From Comamonas sp. SCN 67-35 (lineage in GTDB: Bacteria > Pseudomonadota > Gammaproteobacteria > Burkholderiales > Burkholderiaceae_C), in assembly GCA_001725255.1 (NCBI GenBank), contig MEFV01000002.1, positions 1-64,000 of the forward strand: a stretch of DNA of 64,000 bases, read 5' to 3'. Positions 27,055 through 36,682 of the stretch are shown here, in pieces. The position numbers were made by a program, and so were the translations under genes. A model generated the notes under the pieces. The model did no database searches and had not been told where the DNA came from. It saw nothing but the letters and a program-made list of their open reading frames with translations. Each line of letters begins with the position of its first letter. The stretch's first letter is position 1.

Positions 27055-27399
27055 ATGCCGAAATTTGTCGTTCGCATAGAAGACACCGGTGAGCAGTACG
27101 CCTGCGCCGACGGCCGCTCGGTGCTCGTGGGCATGGAGGCGCTGGGCAAGAAGGGCATTCCCGTGGGCTGCCGTCAGGGTGGCTGCGGCGTCTGCAAGGT
27201 GCAGGTGCTCGAAGGCGAGTTCACGCGCCGCGTGATGAGCCGCGCCCATGTCAGTGCCGAGGAGGAGCGCAGCGGCTGCGTGCTCTCGTGCCGCATCTAC
27301 CCGAGCAGCGACCTGCGCATCCGCGTCGTGGGCGCCATGAAGAAAAACGTTTGCCGGCCAGCGCTACCGACCGGCACCCCATCCGTTGAACCCGCCTGA
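27055..27399 (+). CDS. dmpQ: 2Fe-2S ferredoxin, XylT/DmpQ type
   Basis: This 114-aa plant-type ferredoxin has the cluster motif GCRQGGCGVCKV and a distal cysteine in GCVLSCRIYP. XylT/DmpQ ferredoxins reduce the active-site iron of catechol 2,3-dioxygenase after it is oxidised by substituted catechols, restoring activity. It directly precedes the dioxygenase gene by 21 bp, as in other dmp/aph clusters. AAGGAGA precedes the ATG. Confidence 0.94.
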   Translation: MPKFVVRIEDTGEQYACADGRSVLVGMEALGKKGIPVGCRQGGCGVCKVQVLEGEFTRRVMSRAHVSAEEERSGCVLSCRIYPSSDLRIRVVGAMKKNVCRPALPTGTPSVEPA

Positions 27400-27420
27400 A
27401 GGCGAAGAAGGAGACTGAAC

Positions 27421-28347
27421 ATGTCAATGACTGGAGTTTTGCGTCCCGGACACGCGCAAATCCGCGTGCTCGACCTGGAGGAATCGGTCAAGTGGTACAC
27501 CGACGTCATGGGCCTCAAGCCCATGGGCCGCGACAGTCAGGGCCGGGCCTATTTCAAGACGCGGGCCGAACGTGACCACAACAGCGTCATCCTGCGCCAG
27601 GCGGACCATGCCGGCATGGACTTCTTCGGCTTCAAGGTGCTGGACAAGGCCACGCTCGACAATCTCGAAAAGAAACTGCAGGCCTACGGGGTGGCCACCG
27701 AGCGCGTGCCCGCCGGCGACCTGCTGGAGACCGGCGAGCGCGTGCGCTTCAAGATCCCGACCGGCCACACCATCGAGCTGTATGCTGAGAAGACCGCCGT
27801 CGGCAGCGGAGTGGGCTGCACCAACCCCGACATGGATGTGATCGACCAGCCCGGCATCACGCCGATCCGGCTCGACCACTGCCTGATCTACGGTGACGAT
27901 CTGGATGGCGCGCGCGACCTGTTCGTCAACGTGCTGGGCTTCACCCTGGTCGAGCGCGTGAAGCTCGAGGACGGCAAGACCGACCTGGCCGTGTGGCTCA
28001 CCTGCAGCGCCAAGGCGCACGACATCGCCATCGTGCGGCACAGCGAGAAGGACAAGATGCACCACGTGTCGTTCCAGCTCGGCACCTGGGAGCAGGTGCT
28101 GCGCGCCGCCGACATCATGAGCAAGAACCGCGTCTCGCTCGATATCGGCCCGACACGCCACGGCATCACCAACGGCACGACGATCTACTTCTTCGAGCCC
28201 TCGGGCAACCGCCTGGAAACCTTCAGCGGCGGCTACGACCACTACCCCGACATGGAGCCCATCACCTGGACCTGGGACGAGGTCGGCGCCGGCATCTTCT
28301 ATCACGACCGCAAGCTCAATGACGCCTTCCTGAGCGTGGTGACCTGA
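27421..28347 (+). CDS. dmpB: Catechol 2,3-dioxygenase
   Basis: This 308-aa, two-domain extradiol dioxygenase cleaves catechol to 2-hydroxymuconic semialdehyde. The Fe(II) ligands are visible as H153 (RLDHCLIY), H214 (KMHHVSF) and E266 (GNRLETFSGGY), the family triad. Length and the start MSMTGVLRPGHAQIRVLDLE agree with XylE/DmpB-type enzymes. GAAGGAGA precedes the ATG. It is the entry point of the meta pathway downstream of the phenol hydroxylase. Confidence 0.97.
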   Translation: MSMTGVLRPGHAQIRVLDLEESVKWYTDVMGLKPMGRDSQGRAYFKTRAERDHNSVILRQADHAGMDFFGFKVLDKATLDNLEKKLQAYGVATERVPAGDLLETGERVRFKIPTGHTIELYAEKTAVGSGVGCTNPDMDVIDQPGITPIRLDHCLIYGDDLDGARDLFVNVLGFTLVERVKLEDGKTDLAVWLTCSAKAHDIAIVRHSEKDKMHHVSFQLGTWEQVLRAADIMSKNRVSLDIGPTRHGITNGTTIYFFEPSGNRLETFSGGYDHYPDMEPITWTWDEVGAGIFYHDRKLNDAFLSVVT

Positions 28348-28399
28348 GCGAGCGCGATATCGGCCTGCCGCGCGCGTCGATCGGGCGCCTGCGCTCTTT

Positions 28400-28417
28400 G
28401 CCGTACGGGTGTACGGC
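28400..28417. other. Hairpin between dioxygenase and HbpS-like gene
   Basis: GCCGTAC-GGGT-GTACGGC is a perfect 7-bp stem with a tetraloop in the 153-bp gap. No T-run follows, so it may be an RNA-processing or stability element within the operon rather than a terminator. Confidence 0.45.
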
Positions 28418-28500
28418 TTGCGGTGCCATGCGTCCTTCGGTGCGCTCGCCACAGTCACTGACGTGCTTATTTCTTCCCCCTGGACAAACGACGATCCGCC

Positions 28501-28932
28501 ATGAGCGCACACAGCATCGAACAACGCGTCATCACCGCCGAGGCGGCCAATGCGGCCGTCGTGGCGGCCGTCGCCAAGGCCCAGGAGCTCGGTATCCGCA
28601 TCAACGCGGCCGTGACCGATGCCTCGGGCGTGCTCGCGGCCTTCCTGCGCATGCCGGGGGCCTTCCTGCATTCGGTGGACATCGCCATCGACAAGGCCTA
28701 CACGGCGGCGGGCTTCGGTTTCGCTACCGCGCAGTGGGCCGAGGTGCTCAAGGGCGACGAGGCCTTGCGCCTGGGGATGCCGGTGCGTCCGCGCAATGTG
28801 GTGTTTGGCGGCGGTCTCCCCATCCGTGAAGGGGGCGCGCTGATCGGCGGCATCGGTGTTTCCGGCGGCTCGGCCGAGCAGGACGCCGATTGCGCGCGCG
28901 CGGGCCTGGCCGCCCTGGGACTGAACGAGTGA
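28501..28932 (+). CDS. HbpS/GlcG-like (DUF336) small protein
   Basis: This 143-aa protein has the GlcG/HbpS fold: AAVVAAVAKAQELGIRINAAV, GVLAAFLRMPGAFLHSVDIA and the glycine-rich end LIGGIGVSGGSAEQDADCA. Members often ride in aromatic-degradation operons with no fixed role; some bind haem or corrinoids. No signal peptide is seen, so it is probably cytosolic. It sits between the dioxygenase and the semialdehyde dehydrogenase genes, implying a helper role in ring-cleavage metabolism. Confidence 0.85.
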   Translation: MSAHSIEQRVITAEAANAAVVAAVAKAQELGIRINAAVTDASGVLAAFLRMPGAFLHSVDIAIDKAYTAAGFGFATAQWAEVLKGDEALRLGMPVRPRNVVFGGGLPIREGGALIGGIGVSGGSAEQDADCARAGLAALGLNE

Positions 28933-28963
28933 GGGGTTCAGAGCGTTTTGACAACAGTGAGCA

Positions 28964-30430
28964 ATGGACATGAAAGAATTCCTGAACTTCATCAATGGTG
29001 AGTACGTTCGCAATGCCAGTGGCAGGACGTTCGAGGATCGCAACCCGGTGGACAACAGCGTCATCGGCAAGGTGTGGGAAGCGGGCCAGCCCGAGGTGAA
29101 TGCGGCCGTGGCCGCTGCGAAGGCCGCGCTCAAGGGCGACTGGGGCCGCATGTCGGTGGTGGAGCGCTGCAAGCTGCTCGATGCGCTGGCCATCGGCATC
29201 AACAAACGCTTCGATGATTTCCTGCAGGCCGAGATCCTTGACACCGGCAAGCCCCACCACCTGGCTTCGCACGTGGACATCCCGCGCGGCGCTGCCAATT
29301 TCCAGATCTTCATCGACACCATCAAGAGCGTCTCCACCGAGTCGTTCAACATGCGCACGCACGACGGCAAGACGGCGCTGAGCTATGGCGTGCGTACGCC
29401 GCGCGGCGTGATCGCCGTCGTCTGTCCGTGGAATCTGCCGCTGCTCCTGATGACCTGGAAGGTCGGCCCGGCGCTCGCCTGCGGCAACACCGTGGTCGTC
29501 AAGCCATCGGAGGAAACGCCCGCCACCGCCACGCTGCTGGGCGAGGTGATGAACGCGGTGGGCATGCCTGCGGGCGTGTACAACGTGGTGCATGGCTTCG
29601 GCCCCGATTCGGCCGGTGAATTCCTCACGCGCCACCCCGATGTGAACGGCATCACCTTCACCGGCGAGACGCGCACTGGCACCGCCATCATGAAGGCCGC
29701 AGCCGAAGGCATTCGTCCGGTCTCGCTCGAACTCGGCGGCAAGAACGCGGCCGTGGTGTTCGCCGACTGCGATTTCCAGGTGGCGGTCGATACCGTCACG
29801 CGCTCGTGCTTCGAGAACGCCGGCCAGGTGTGCCTGGGCACCGAGCGCGTCTACGTCGAGCGCCCCATCTTCGACAGGTTCGTCGCGGCGCTGAAGGCCA
29901 GGGCCGAAGCCATGACGCCTGGCGAGCCTTTCGACCCGGCCACGAAGATCGGCCCCGCGATCAGCAAGGAGCATCAGGCCAAGGTGCTGGGCTATTACAA
30001 GAAAGCGGTGGAAGAAGGCGCCACCGTGGTGACGGGCGGCGGCGTGCCCGAGATGCCCGCCAGGTTCAAGGACGGCTGCTGGGTGCAGCCCACGATCTGG
30101 ACCGGCCTGCCCGAGACCGCGAGCGTGATCACCGAGGAGATCTTCGGCCCGTGCTGCCACATCGCCCCGTTTGACGGCGAGGACGAGGTGCTCAGGAAGG
30201 TGAACGACAACCGCTACGGCCTGGCGACCTCGATCTTCACGCAGGACATCGGCCGTGCCAACCGCATGGCGCAGCAGATCGAGGTGGGCCTGGCGTGGAT
30301 CAACAGCTGGTTTCTGCGCGACCTGCGCACGCCTTTCGGCGGCTCCAAGCAATCGGGGATCGGGCGCGAGGGCGGCGTGCACTCGCTCGAGTTCTATACC
30401 GAGTTGCGCAACGTGATGGTCAAGTTCTGA
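28964..30430 (+). CDS. dmpC: 2-hydroxymuconic semialdehyde dehydrogenase
   Basis: This 488-aa aldehyde dehydrogenase oxidises the ring-cleavage product to 2-hydroxymuconate with NAD+, opening the oxalocrotonate branch. Motifs are PWNLPLLLMTWKVGPALACG, the catalytic glutamate in LELGGKNA and the catalytic cysteine in FENAGQVCLGTER. The start MDMKEFLNFINGEYV is DmpC-like. It is followed after six bases by the hydrolase gene of the alternative branch. Confidence 0.96.
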   Translation: MDMKEFLNFINGEYVRNASGRTFEDRNPVDNSVIGKVWEAGQPEVNAAVAAAKAALKGDWGRMSVVERCKLLDALAIGINKRFDDFLQAEILDTGKPHHLASHVDIPRGAANFQIFIDTIKSVSTESFNMRTHDGKTALSYGVRTPRGVIAVVCPWNLPLLLMTWKVGPALACGNTVVVKPSEETPATATLLGEVMNAVGMPAGVYNVVHGFGPDSAGEFLTRHPDVNGITFTGETRTGTAIMKAAAEGIRPVSLELGGKNAAVVFADCDFQVAVDTVTRSCFENAGQVCLGTERVYVERPIFDRFVAALKARAEAMTPGEPFDPATKIGPAISKEHQAKVLGYYKKAVEEGATVVTGGGVPEMPARFKDGCWVQPTIWTGLPETASVITEEIFGPCCHIAPFDGEDEVLRKVNDNRYGLATSIFTQDIGRANRMAQQIEVGLAWINSWFLRDLRTPFGGSKQSGIGREGGVHSLEFYTELRNVMVKF

Positions 30431-30436
30431 AAGAAG

Positions 30437-31312
30437 ATGGAGATGGCTGCTGATCCGGAGCTCGGGCGCCGCGTTCGCACCGGCGCGTTTGAAACCAATG
30501 TGCATGATCTGGGTGCGGGCAGGCCCGTGCTGTTCATCCACGGTTCGGGCCCGGGGGTGAGTGCGTACGCCAACTGGCGCCTCGTGATGCCCGTGATGGC
30601 CCGCACGCGTCGTGTGCTGGCGCCGGACATGGTGGGTTTCGGTTTTACCGACCGCTTTCCGGCCGGCACTGGCCCGGAGCGCTACAACATGGACACCTGG
30701 GTGGGCCAGGCGATCGATCTGCTCGACGCGCTGGACATCGAACGTGCCGACGTGGTGGGCAATTCGTTTGGCGGCGCACTGTCGCTGGCCTTGGCGATCC
30801 GAGCGCCCGAGCGGGTGCGCCGGCTGGTGCTGATGGGCTCGGTGGGGGTTCCGTTTCCGATCACGCCGGGGCTGGATGCGGTCTGGGGCTACGAGGCGTC
30901 GTTCGAGAACATGCGCCGCATCATGGACTGGTTTGCCTACGACCGCGGTCTTGTGACGGACGAGCTGGCGCAATTGCGCTACGAGGCCAGCGCGCGCCCG
31001 GGTTTTCAGGAAGCGTTCGGCGCGATGTTCCCGGCGCCGCGCCAGCGCTGGGTCGATGCCATGGCCAGCCCCGAGGCGGCGATCCGCGCGCTGGCGCACG
31101 AGACCTTGATCGTGCATGGGCGCGAGGATCAGGTGATACCGCTGCAGGCCTCGCTCACGCTGTCCGGGTGGATCCCGAACAGCCAGTTGCACGTGTTCGG
31201 CCATTGCGGCCACTGGACACAGATCGAGCACGCCGCGCGCTTTGCGCAGCTGGTGGGCAATTTTCTTGACGAGGCCGATGCCCGGGAACAGGGCATGCGG
31301 GACGCGCACTGA
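30437..31312 (+). CDS. dmpD: 2-hydroxymuconic semialdehyde hydrolase
   Basis: This 291-aa alpha/beta hydrolase removes formate (or a carboxylic acid) from the ring-cleavage product to give 2-oxopent-4-enoate. The oxyanion segment LFIHGSGPGVSAYANWR and nucleophile motif GNSFGG are those of DmpD/XylF. The acid is in HGREDQVIP and the histidine in FGHCGHWTQIEH. It complements the dehydrogenase branch for substrates such as methylated catechols. Confidence 0.95.
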   Translation: MEMAADPELGRRVRTGAFETNVHDLGAGRPVLFIHGSGPGVSAYANWRLVMPVMARTRRVLAPDMVGFGFTDRFPAGTGPERYNMDTWVGQAIDLLDALDIERADVVGNSFGGALSLALAIRAPERVRRLVLMGSVGVPFPITPGLDAVWGYEASFENMRRIMDWFAYDRGLVTDELAQLRYEASARPGFQEAFGAMFPAPRQRWVDAMASPEAAIRALAHETLIVHGREDQVIPLQASLTLSGWIPNSQLHVFGHCGHWTQIEHAARFAQLVGNFLDEADAREQGMRDAH

Positions 31313-31330
31313 ATCGCAAAGGATTTGAAG

Positions 31331-32113
31331 ATGACTCCCAAGATGCATGACAAGCTGGGCGCCGAGCTGCACAAGGCGCTCGTCGATGGCACGGTGCTGT
31401 CCCCGCTCTCCGTGCGCCACCCGGACATGACGATCGATGACGCCTATGCCGTGCAGCAGCGCCTGATGGAGCGGCGCCTGGCCGCGGGTGAGAAAGTCAT
31501 AGGCAAGAAGATCGGGGTGACCAGCCAGGCGGTGATGGACATGCTCGGCGTGTTCCAGCCCGACTTCGGCTGGCTGACCGACGCCATGGTCTACAACGAA
31601 GGTGAGTCCATCCCCATGCAGCGGCTGATCCAGCCCAAGGCCGAGGGCGAGATCGCCTTCGTGCTCAAGAAGACGCTCAAGGGGCCGGGCGTGACGGTGG
31701 CCGACGTGCTCGCCGCCACCGAGGGCGTGATGGCCTGCTTCGAGATCGTCGATTCGCGCATCGCGGACTGGAAGATCAAGATCCAGGACACCGTGGCCGA
31801 CAACGCCTCGTGCGGCGTCTTCGTGCTCGGCGACCGGCTCGTCGATGCGCGTGATGTGGATCTCACCACCTGCGGCATGGTGCTGGAGAAGAACGGCGAG
31901 ATCGTCGTCACCGGCGCGGGCGCCGCGGCGCTCGGCCATCCGGCCAACGCGGTGGCCTGGCTCGCCAACACGCTGGGCGCGCATGGCACGGCGCTGGAGG
32001 CCGGCGAGGTGGTGCTCTCGGGCTCGCTCGCGGCCATGGTGCCGGTGGAGGCCGGCGACAACCTGCGCGTGGCGATTGGCGGCATTGGTGGCTGCTCGGT
32101 ACGGTTTGTGTGA
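31331..32113 (+). CDS. dmpE: 2-oxopent-4-enoate hydratase
   Basis: This 260-aa hydratase adds water to 2-hydroxypenta-2,4-dienoate to give 4-hydroxy-2-oxovalerate. It shows the family motifs GKKIGVTSQAVMDMLGV and PKAEGEIAFVL, with acidic metal ligands and SRIADWKIKIQDTVADNAS. I use ATG 31331, with AAGGA upstream, rather than TTG 31325. The operon also holds its paralogue dmpH at 35623, which is closely similar in fold. Confidence 0.95.
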   Translation: MTPKMHDKLGAELHKALVDGTVLSPLSVRHPDMTIDDAYAVQQRLMERRLAAGEKVIGKKIGVTSQAVMDMLGVFQPDFGWLTDAMVYNEGESIPMQRLIQPKAEGEIAFVLKKTLKGPGVTVADVLAATEGVMACFEIVDSRIADWKIKIQDTVADNASCGVFVLGDRLVDARDVDLTTCGMVLEKNGEIVVTGAGAAALGHPANAVAWLANTLGAHGTALEAGEVVLSGSLAAMVPVEAGDNLRVAIGGIGGCSVRFV

Positions 32114-32164
32114 ATGACGAAGGGCACACGTCCGTTCGTCAGGTGATTTGAGAAAGGCAGAGAA

Positions 32165-33079
32165 ATGAGCAAGAAAGTGAAATGCGCCCTGATCGGCCCC
32201 GGCAACATCGGCACCGACCTGCTGGCCAAACTCCAGCGCAGCCCGGTGCTGGAGCCGGTGTGGATGGTCGGCATCGACCCCACCTCCGATGGCCTCAAGC
32301 GCGCACGCGAGATGGGCATCAAGACCACCGACCAGGGCGTCGATGGCCTCGTGCCGCACATCAAGCAGGATGGCGTGCAGATCGTTTTCGACGCCACCAG
32401 CGCCTACGTGCACGCGGAAAATTCGCGCAAGGTGATCGCGCAGGGCGCGATGATGGTGGACCTCACGCCCGCGGCCATCGGGCCCTACTGCGTGCCGCCC
32501 GTGAACCTGAAGGCGCACGTGGGCCAGCAGGAGATGAACGTCAACATGGTCACCTGCGGCGGGCAGGCCACCATCCCCATGGTCGCGGCCATCAGCCGCG
32601 TGCAGCCCGTGCCCTATGCCGAGATCGTCGCCACGGTCTCCAGCAAATCCGCCGGTCCCGGCACGCGCAAGAACATCGACGAATTCACGCGCACCACCGC
32701 GGGCGCGATCGAGAAGGTGGGCGGCGCCAAAAAGGGCAAGGCCATCATCATCATCAACCCGGCCGATCCGCCGCTCATCATGCGCGACACGGTGCACTGC
32801 CTGACGGAGACCGAACCCGACCAGGCCGCGATCACCAAGAGCATCCACGACATGATGGCCGAGGTGAACAAATACGTGCCCGGCTACCGCATCGTCAACG
32901 GCCCGGTGTTCGACGGCAAGCGCATTTCGGTCTATCTGGAGGTCGAGGGCCTGGGCGATTACCTGCCCAAGTACTCGGGCAACCTGGACATCATGACGGC
33001 GGCGGCCGCGCGTACCGCCGAGATGTTCGCCGAGGAAATCCTCGCCGGGCGCCTCACGCTCGAACCCGTGGCCGCCTGA
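32165..33079 (+). CDS. dmpF: Acetaldehyde dehydrogenase, acylating
   Basis: This 304-aa enzyme converts acetaldehyde, NAD+ and CoA to acetyl-CoA. Rossmann motif [10 protein letters not shown] is at 11-20 and the catalytic cysteine is C131 in [10 protein letters not shown]. It forms a channelling complex with the aldolase DmpG encoded 14 bp downstream, so the toxic aldehyde is not released. Length matches DmpF/MhpF. Confidence 0.97.
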   Translation: MSKKVKCALIGPGNIGTDLLAKLQRSPVLEPVWMVGIDPTSDGLKRAREMGIKTTDQGVDGLVPHIKQDGVQIVFDATSAYVHAENSRKVIAQGAMMVDLTPAAIGPYCVPPVNLKAHVGQQEMNVNMVTCGGQATIPMVAAISRVQPVPYAEIVATVSSKSAGPGTRKNIDEFTRTTAGAIEKVGGAKKGKAIIIINPADPPLIMRDTVHCLTETEPDQAAITKSIHDMMAEVNKYVPGYRIVNGPVFDGKRISVYLEVEGLGDYLPKYSGNLDIMTAAAARTAEMFAEEILAGRLTLEPVAA

Positions 33080-33093
33080 AGGAGACATACACC

Positions 33094-34128
33094 ATGAGCA
33101 TCAAAGGCAAGAAAATCACGTTGCATGAAATGGCGCTGCGCGACGGCATGCACCCCAAGCAGCACCAGATCAGCATCGAGCAGATGAAGAGCGTGGCCAC
33201 CGCGCTGGACGCGGCGGGCATGCCGCTGATCGAAGTCACCCACGGCGATGGCCTGGGCGGCGACTCGGTCAACTACGGCTTTGCCATGCACACGGATGAG
33301 GAGTATCTGAAGGCGGTCATTCCCCTGATGAAGCACGCCAGGATCTCGGCGCTGCTGCTGCCCGGCATCGGTACCGTCGATCACCTCAGGATGGCGCACG
33401 ACGTGGGCGTGCACACCATCCGCGTGGCCACGCATTGCACCGAGGCGGACGTTTCCGAGCAGCACATCACGCTCGCGCGCAAGCTCGGCATGGACACCGT
33501 GGGCTTTCTCATGATGAGCCACATGAACAGCCCTGAGGGGCTGGTCAAGCAGGCGAAATTGATGGAAGGCTACGGTGCCAACTGCGTCTATGTGACGGAT
33601 TCGGCCGGGCACATGCTGCCCGAGGATGTGCGCGCGCGCCTGGGCGCGGTGAGGGACGCCCTCAAGCCCGAGACGGAACTCGGCTTTCACGCGCACCACA
33701 ACCTGGCGATGGGCGTGGCCAATTCGATCACCGCGATCGAGATGGGCGCCAACCGCGTGGACGCAGCCAGCGCGGGCCTGGGTGCAGGCGCGGGCAATAC
33801 GCCGATGGAAGTGCTCGTGGCGGTGCTCGACCTGATGGGCGTGCAGACCGGTGTCGACGTGTTCAAGATCCAGGACGTGGCCGAGGACCTGATCGTGCCG
33901 ATGATGGACTTCCCCATTCGCATCGACCGCGACGCGCTCACGCTCGGTTACGCCGGTGTCTATGGCTCGTTCCTGCTCTTTGCCAAGCGTGCCGAGAAGA
34001 AATACGGCGTGCCCGCGCGCGAGATCCTCGTGGAGATGGGCCGCCGGGGCTGCGTGGGCGGGCAGGAAGACATGATCGAGGACACCGCGCTCACGCTCGC
34101 GCGCCAGCGCGGCCTGAAGGTGGCCTGA
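33094..34128 (+). CDS. dmpG: 4-hydroxy-2-oxovalerate aldolase
   Basis: This 344-aa, HMGL-like TIM-barrel aldolase splits 4-hydroxy-2-oxovalerate to pyruvate and acetaldehyde. The catalytic arginine-aspartate pair is in [11 protein letters not shown] (near 14-24) and the Mn-binding histidines are in [10 protein letters not shown]. The C-terminal part is the DmpG communication domain that contacts DmpF. AAGGAGA precedes the ATG. Confidence 0.97.
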   Translation: MSIKGKKITLHEMALRDGMHPKQHQISIEQMKSVATALDAAGMPLIEVTHGDGLGGDSVNYGFAMHTDEEYLKAVIPLMKHARISALLLPGIGTVDHLRMAHDVGVHTIRVATHCTEADVSEQHITLARKLGMDTVGFLMMSHMNSPEGLVKQAKLMEGYGANCVYVTDSAGHMLPEDVRARLGAVRDALKPETELGFHAHHNLAMGVANSITAIEMGANRVDAASAGLGAGAGNTPMEVLVAVLDLMGVQTGVDVFKIQDVAEDLIVPMMDFPIRIDRDALTLGYAGVYGSFLLFAKRAEKKYGVPAREILVEMGRRGCVGGQEDMIEDTALTLARQRGLKVA

Positions 34129-34155
34129 AGGCGTCCTGAGCCGGGAGCGCATGCC

Positions 34156-35586
34156 ATGCTGAAGCTGTTGGGGGCCTTGCTCGCGCTGGTGCTGGCGCTG
34201 CTCGCGTCGACGCTGTCGCCGTGGGCCGCCATGGGCCAGGCCGCGTTGCTGGCGCTGTTGCTGTTGTGCCTGCTGGCCTTGGCGATGCGCCCGCGTTCTG
34301 GCGTGGCCTGGGCCGATGGCGCGGCGCGCGCCGATCGGCACGCGCTGGCGGTGATCGCCGAAAACGCCGGGATGATGTCCTCCTTCACCCGCGTGGTGGC
34401 TGCCTCGCGCGAGCAGCAGACGCTGCTGGCGGGGCTGCGCGAGGGCGTGGACGTGCTTGCCGACAGCGTACGGACCGTCGTGCAATCGGCGGACATCACG
34501 CACGATGAAGTCAGCACCATGCACGGTCTGGCGCGGCAGGGCGATGAGTCGCTGCGCCGCACGGCCGAGCGCATCGAGGCGCTCGCGCAGTCGGCCGGCG
34601 CGCTGGATGCGCGCTTTCGTGAAGTGATGCGCCACACGCAGGAGATCAAGGGGCTGCTGGCGGTGATTCAGAACGTCACCATGCAGACCAATCTGCTCTC
34701 GCTCAACGCCGCCGTCGAGGCGGCGCGCGCGGGCGAGCATGGGCGCGGCTTTGCGGTGGTGGCTGACGAAGTGCGCAAACTGGCCGTGCGTACCGGCGAG
34801 GCCACGCAGCAGATCCAGCAGACGATCAGCGGCATCACCGCGAGCGCGGCCGCGGCGGACGAACACCTCAAGACCGTGCTCGAAGGCGTGAACGAGAGCG
34901 TGCAGCGCACGCGCGAGACGGGTGAAGCGCTGGCCGACATCCGCGAACGCTCCGGACGCACGCTGCAGGCCGCCACGGCCATGGCGAGTGCCGCGCAAGC
35001 CCAGGACGCCACGAGCGAACGCCTGATGCAGGACGCCGGGCAGCTCGCCTCGGCCGCCGGCCAGTCGCTCGAATGGGTGGGCAAGAGCAACGCGCAGCTG
35101 CGCGTGGTGCAGGCGCTGATCGGCGAGCTCAAGCAGGAGACTTCGGCGCTGCTCACCGATCACCGCGATGTGGACGTGCTCATCGATTGCATCGAGGAAA
35201 TGCGCGCCTGCAACATCCTCGTGATGAATTCCGGGGCGCCGGCCGAGCTCGAACCCGTGATTCGGCGCATCGCGCAGCTCGACGGGCGGCTGGATGCCGC
35301 CTGGGAGCACTGGCAGGCAGGCCCCGGCAGCAGACATCAGGCCGCGACCGCGGCCGCCGCCTTCACTGCCGCGGTGGGGCATTACCGCGCCGTGCGCGGC
35401 GAGGCGCTGGCCCTGGCTCGGGCGGGGCGCTTCGAAGAGGTGCGCCGCAAGATTCCCACCGATGTGCGCCAGGCCTATGACGGTGCCCGGCAGACGCTGG
35501 CGCAAATCGACACACAGGACAAGGCGCTGCGCGATCGCAGGGGCCGACTGCCCCTGGGTGGTCGGCGGCTCGTGTCCGCCTCCTGA
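34156..35586 (+). CDS. Chemoreceptor without periplasmic sensor domain
   Basis: This 476-aa methyl-accepting chemotaxis protein has the signalling hairpin tip [20 protein letters not shown] and [17 protein letters not shown] (near 178-212). The N-terminus has only two membrane helices (about 1-20 and 27-45) joined by a very short loop, so no periplasmic ligand domain exists. The long C-terminal tail (340-476) contains [19 protein letters not shown] and a helical segment that may be the sensory part, perhaps metal-binding as in CZB domains, though I do not see the full CZB motif. Placed inside the meta-pathway operon, it probably guides movement toward aromatic substrates or their metabolic state. 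Confidence 0.88.
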   Translation: MLKLLGALLALVLALLASTLSPWAAMGQAALLALLLLCLLALAMRPRSGVAWADGAARADRHALAVIAENAGMMSSFTRVVAASREQQTLLAGLREGVDVLADSVRTVVQSADITHDEVSTMHGLARQGDESLRRTAERIEALAQSAGALDARFREVMRHTQEIKGLLAVIQNVTMQTNLLSLNAAVEAARAGEHGRGFAVVADEVRKLAVRTGEATQQIQQTISGITASAAAADEHLKTVLEGVNESVQRTRETGEALADIRERSGRTLQAATAMASAAQAQDATSERLMQDAGQLASAAGQSLEWVGKSNAQLRVVQALIGELKQETSALLTDHRDVDVLIDCIEEMRACNILVMNSGAPAELEPVIRRIAQLDGRLDAAWEHWQAGPGSRHQAATAAAAFTAAVGHYRAVRGEALALARAGRFEEVRRKIPTDVRQAYDGARQTLAQIDTQDKALRDRRGRLPLGGRRLVSAS

Positions 35587-35622
35587 AGTACCTTGATTTT
35601 TCTTTGACGGACCCTGAAAACC

Positions 35623-36411
35623 ATGGCTCTTTCCTCCAAAACCCTGGACCAGCTGGCCCGGCACCTGCACGCCTGCCAGCGCGAGGCGCGCGACACGCCC
35701 AAGATCACCGATGAGCACCCCGAGATGGACTGGGATGACGCCTACGCCATCCAGGATCGCATCCTCGCGGCCAAGCTCAAGGCCGGTGCGCGCGTCGCTG
35801 GCTACAAGGCGGGTCTGACCTCGCACGCCAAGATGAAGCAGATGGGCGTGACCGACCCGGTGTTCGGTTTTCTCGTCGACGAATTCACCGTGCCCGACGG
35901 CGGCGAGGTGAAGGTGGGCGAGCTCATCCATCCCAAGGTCGAGCCCGAGATCTGCTTCGTCACGCGCACCGAGCTCGCTGGGCCCGGCTGCAGCATCGCC
36001 CACGTGCTCGCCGCGAGCGACGTGGTGCTGCCGGGCATCGAAGTCATCGACAGCCGCTACCGCGATTTCAAGTTCGATCTGAAGAGCGTCGTGGCCGACA
36101 ACACCTCGGCCGCGCGCTTCGTCGTTGGTGGCCATGCGGTCGATGCGCGCAGCGTCGATTTGCGCACCACTGGCATCGTGCTCGAAAAGAACGGCGTGCC
36201 CGTGGCGCTGGGCGCGGGCGCGGCGGTACTCGGCCACCCGGCGGCTGCCGTCGCCATGCTCGTCAACCATTTGGGGCGCCGCGGCAAGAGTCTGCCCGCG
36301 GGTTCGCTGGTGCTCTCGGGCGGTGCCACGGAGGCGGTAACCGTCAAGGCGGGTGATCACGTCTGCCTGCGCATGCAGGGCATGGGCAGCGTCTCGATGC
36401 GCTTTGTCTGA
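35623..36411 (+). CDS. dmpH: 4-oxalocrotonate decarboxylase
   Basis: This 262-aa paralogue of DmpE decarboxylates 2-oxo-3-hexenedioate to 2-hydroxypenta-2,4-dienoate, feeding the hydratase. Shared motifs are GYKAGLTSHAKMKQMGV, PKVEPEICFV, and DSRYRDFKFDLKSVVADNTS. DmpH forms a complex with DmpE so that the unstable dienol is passed on. The chemoreceptor gene separates it from dmpG, which is unusual compared with the compact dmp order. Confidence 0.94.
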   Translation: MALSSKTLDQLARHLHACQREARDTPKITDEHPEMDWDDAYAIQDRILAAKLKAGARVAGYKAGLTSHAKMKQMGVTDPVFGFLVDEFTVPDGGEVKVGELIHPKVEPEICFVTRTELAGPGCSIAHVLAASDVVLPGIEVIDSRYRDFKFDLKSVVADNTSAARFVVGGHAVDARSVDLRTTGIVLEKNGVPVALGAGAAVLGHPAAAVAMLVNHLGRRGKSLPAGSLVLSGGATEAVTVKAGDHVCLRMQGMGSVSMRFV

Positions 36412-36433
36412 GCCCGAACAGGAGCCACGCACC

Positions 36434-36625
36434 ATGCCATTCGCACAGATCTACATGCTCGAAGGCCGCACCGAGGCGCAGAAAAAGGCCGTGATCGAGA
36501 AAGTCACGCAGGCCCTCGTCGAGGCCGTGGGCGCACCCGTCAGCACGGTGCGCGTGATGATCCAGGAGGTGCCCAAGGAGAACTGGGGTATCGCCGGAGT
36601 CAGCGCCAAGGAACTGGGGCGCTGA
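36434..36625 (+). CDS. dmpI: 4-oxalocrotonate tautomerase
   Basis: This 63-aa tautomerase begins MPFAQIYMLEGRTEAQKKA. After Met removal the N-terminal proline is the catalytic base, with the arginines of EGRTEAQ and STVRVM in the usual places. It converts 2-hydroxymuconate to 2-oxo-3-hexenedioate, the substrate of DmpH. The frame is open to 36353 inside dmpH but ATG 36434 places the proline correctly. It is the last catabolic gene before the transporter genes. Confidence 0.96.
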   Translation: MPFAQIYMLEGRTEAQKKAVIEKVTQALVEAVGAPVSTVRVMIQEVPKENWGIAGVSAKELGR

Positions 36626-36682
36626 CGGACCGCGAGCCTGATGCCAGGCAGCAAGACAACGATAACCTGCAAGGAGACAGAT

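Noticed and set aside
28748..33088. Very long antisense frame (1446 codons) opposite the meta-pathway genes
   Set aside because: It mirrors codon bias of the high-GC genes on the other strand; composition is Arg/His/Gly-rich without any domain.
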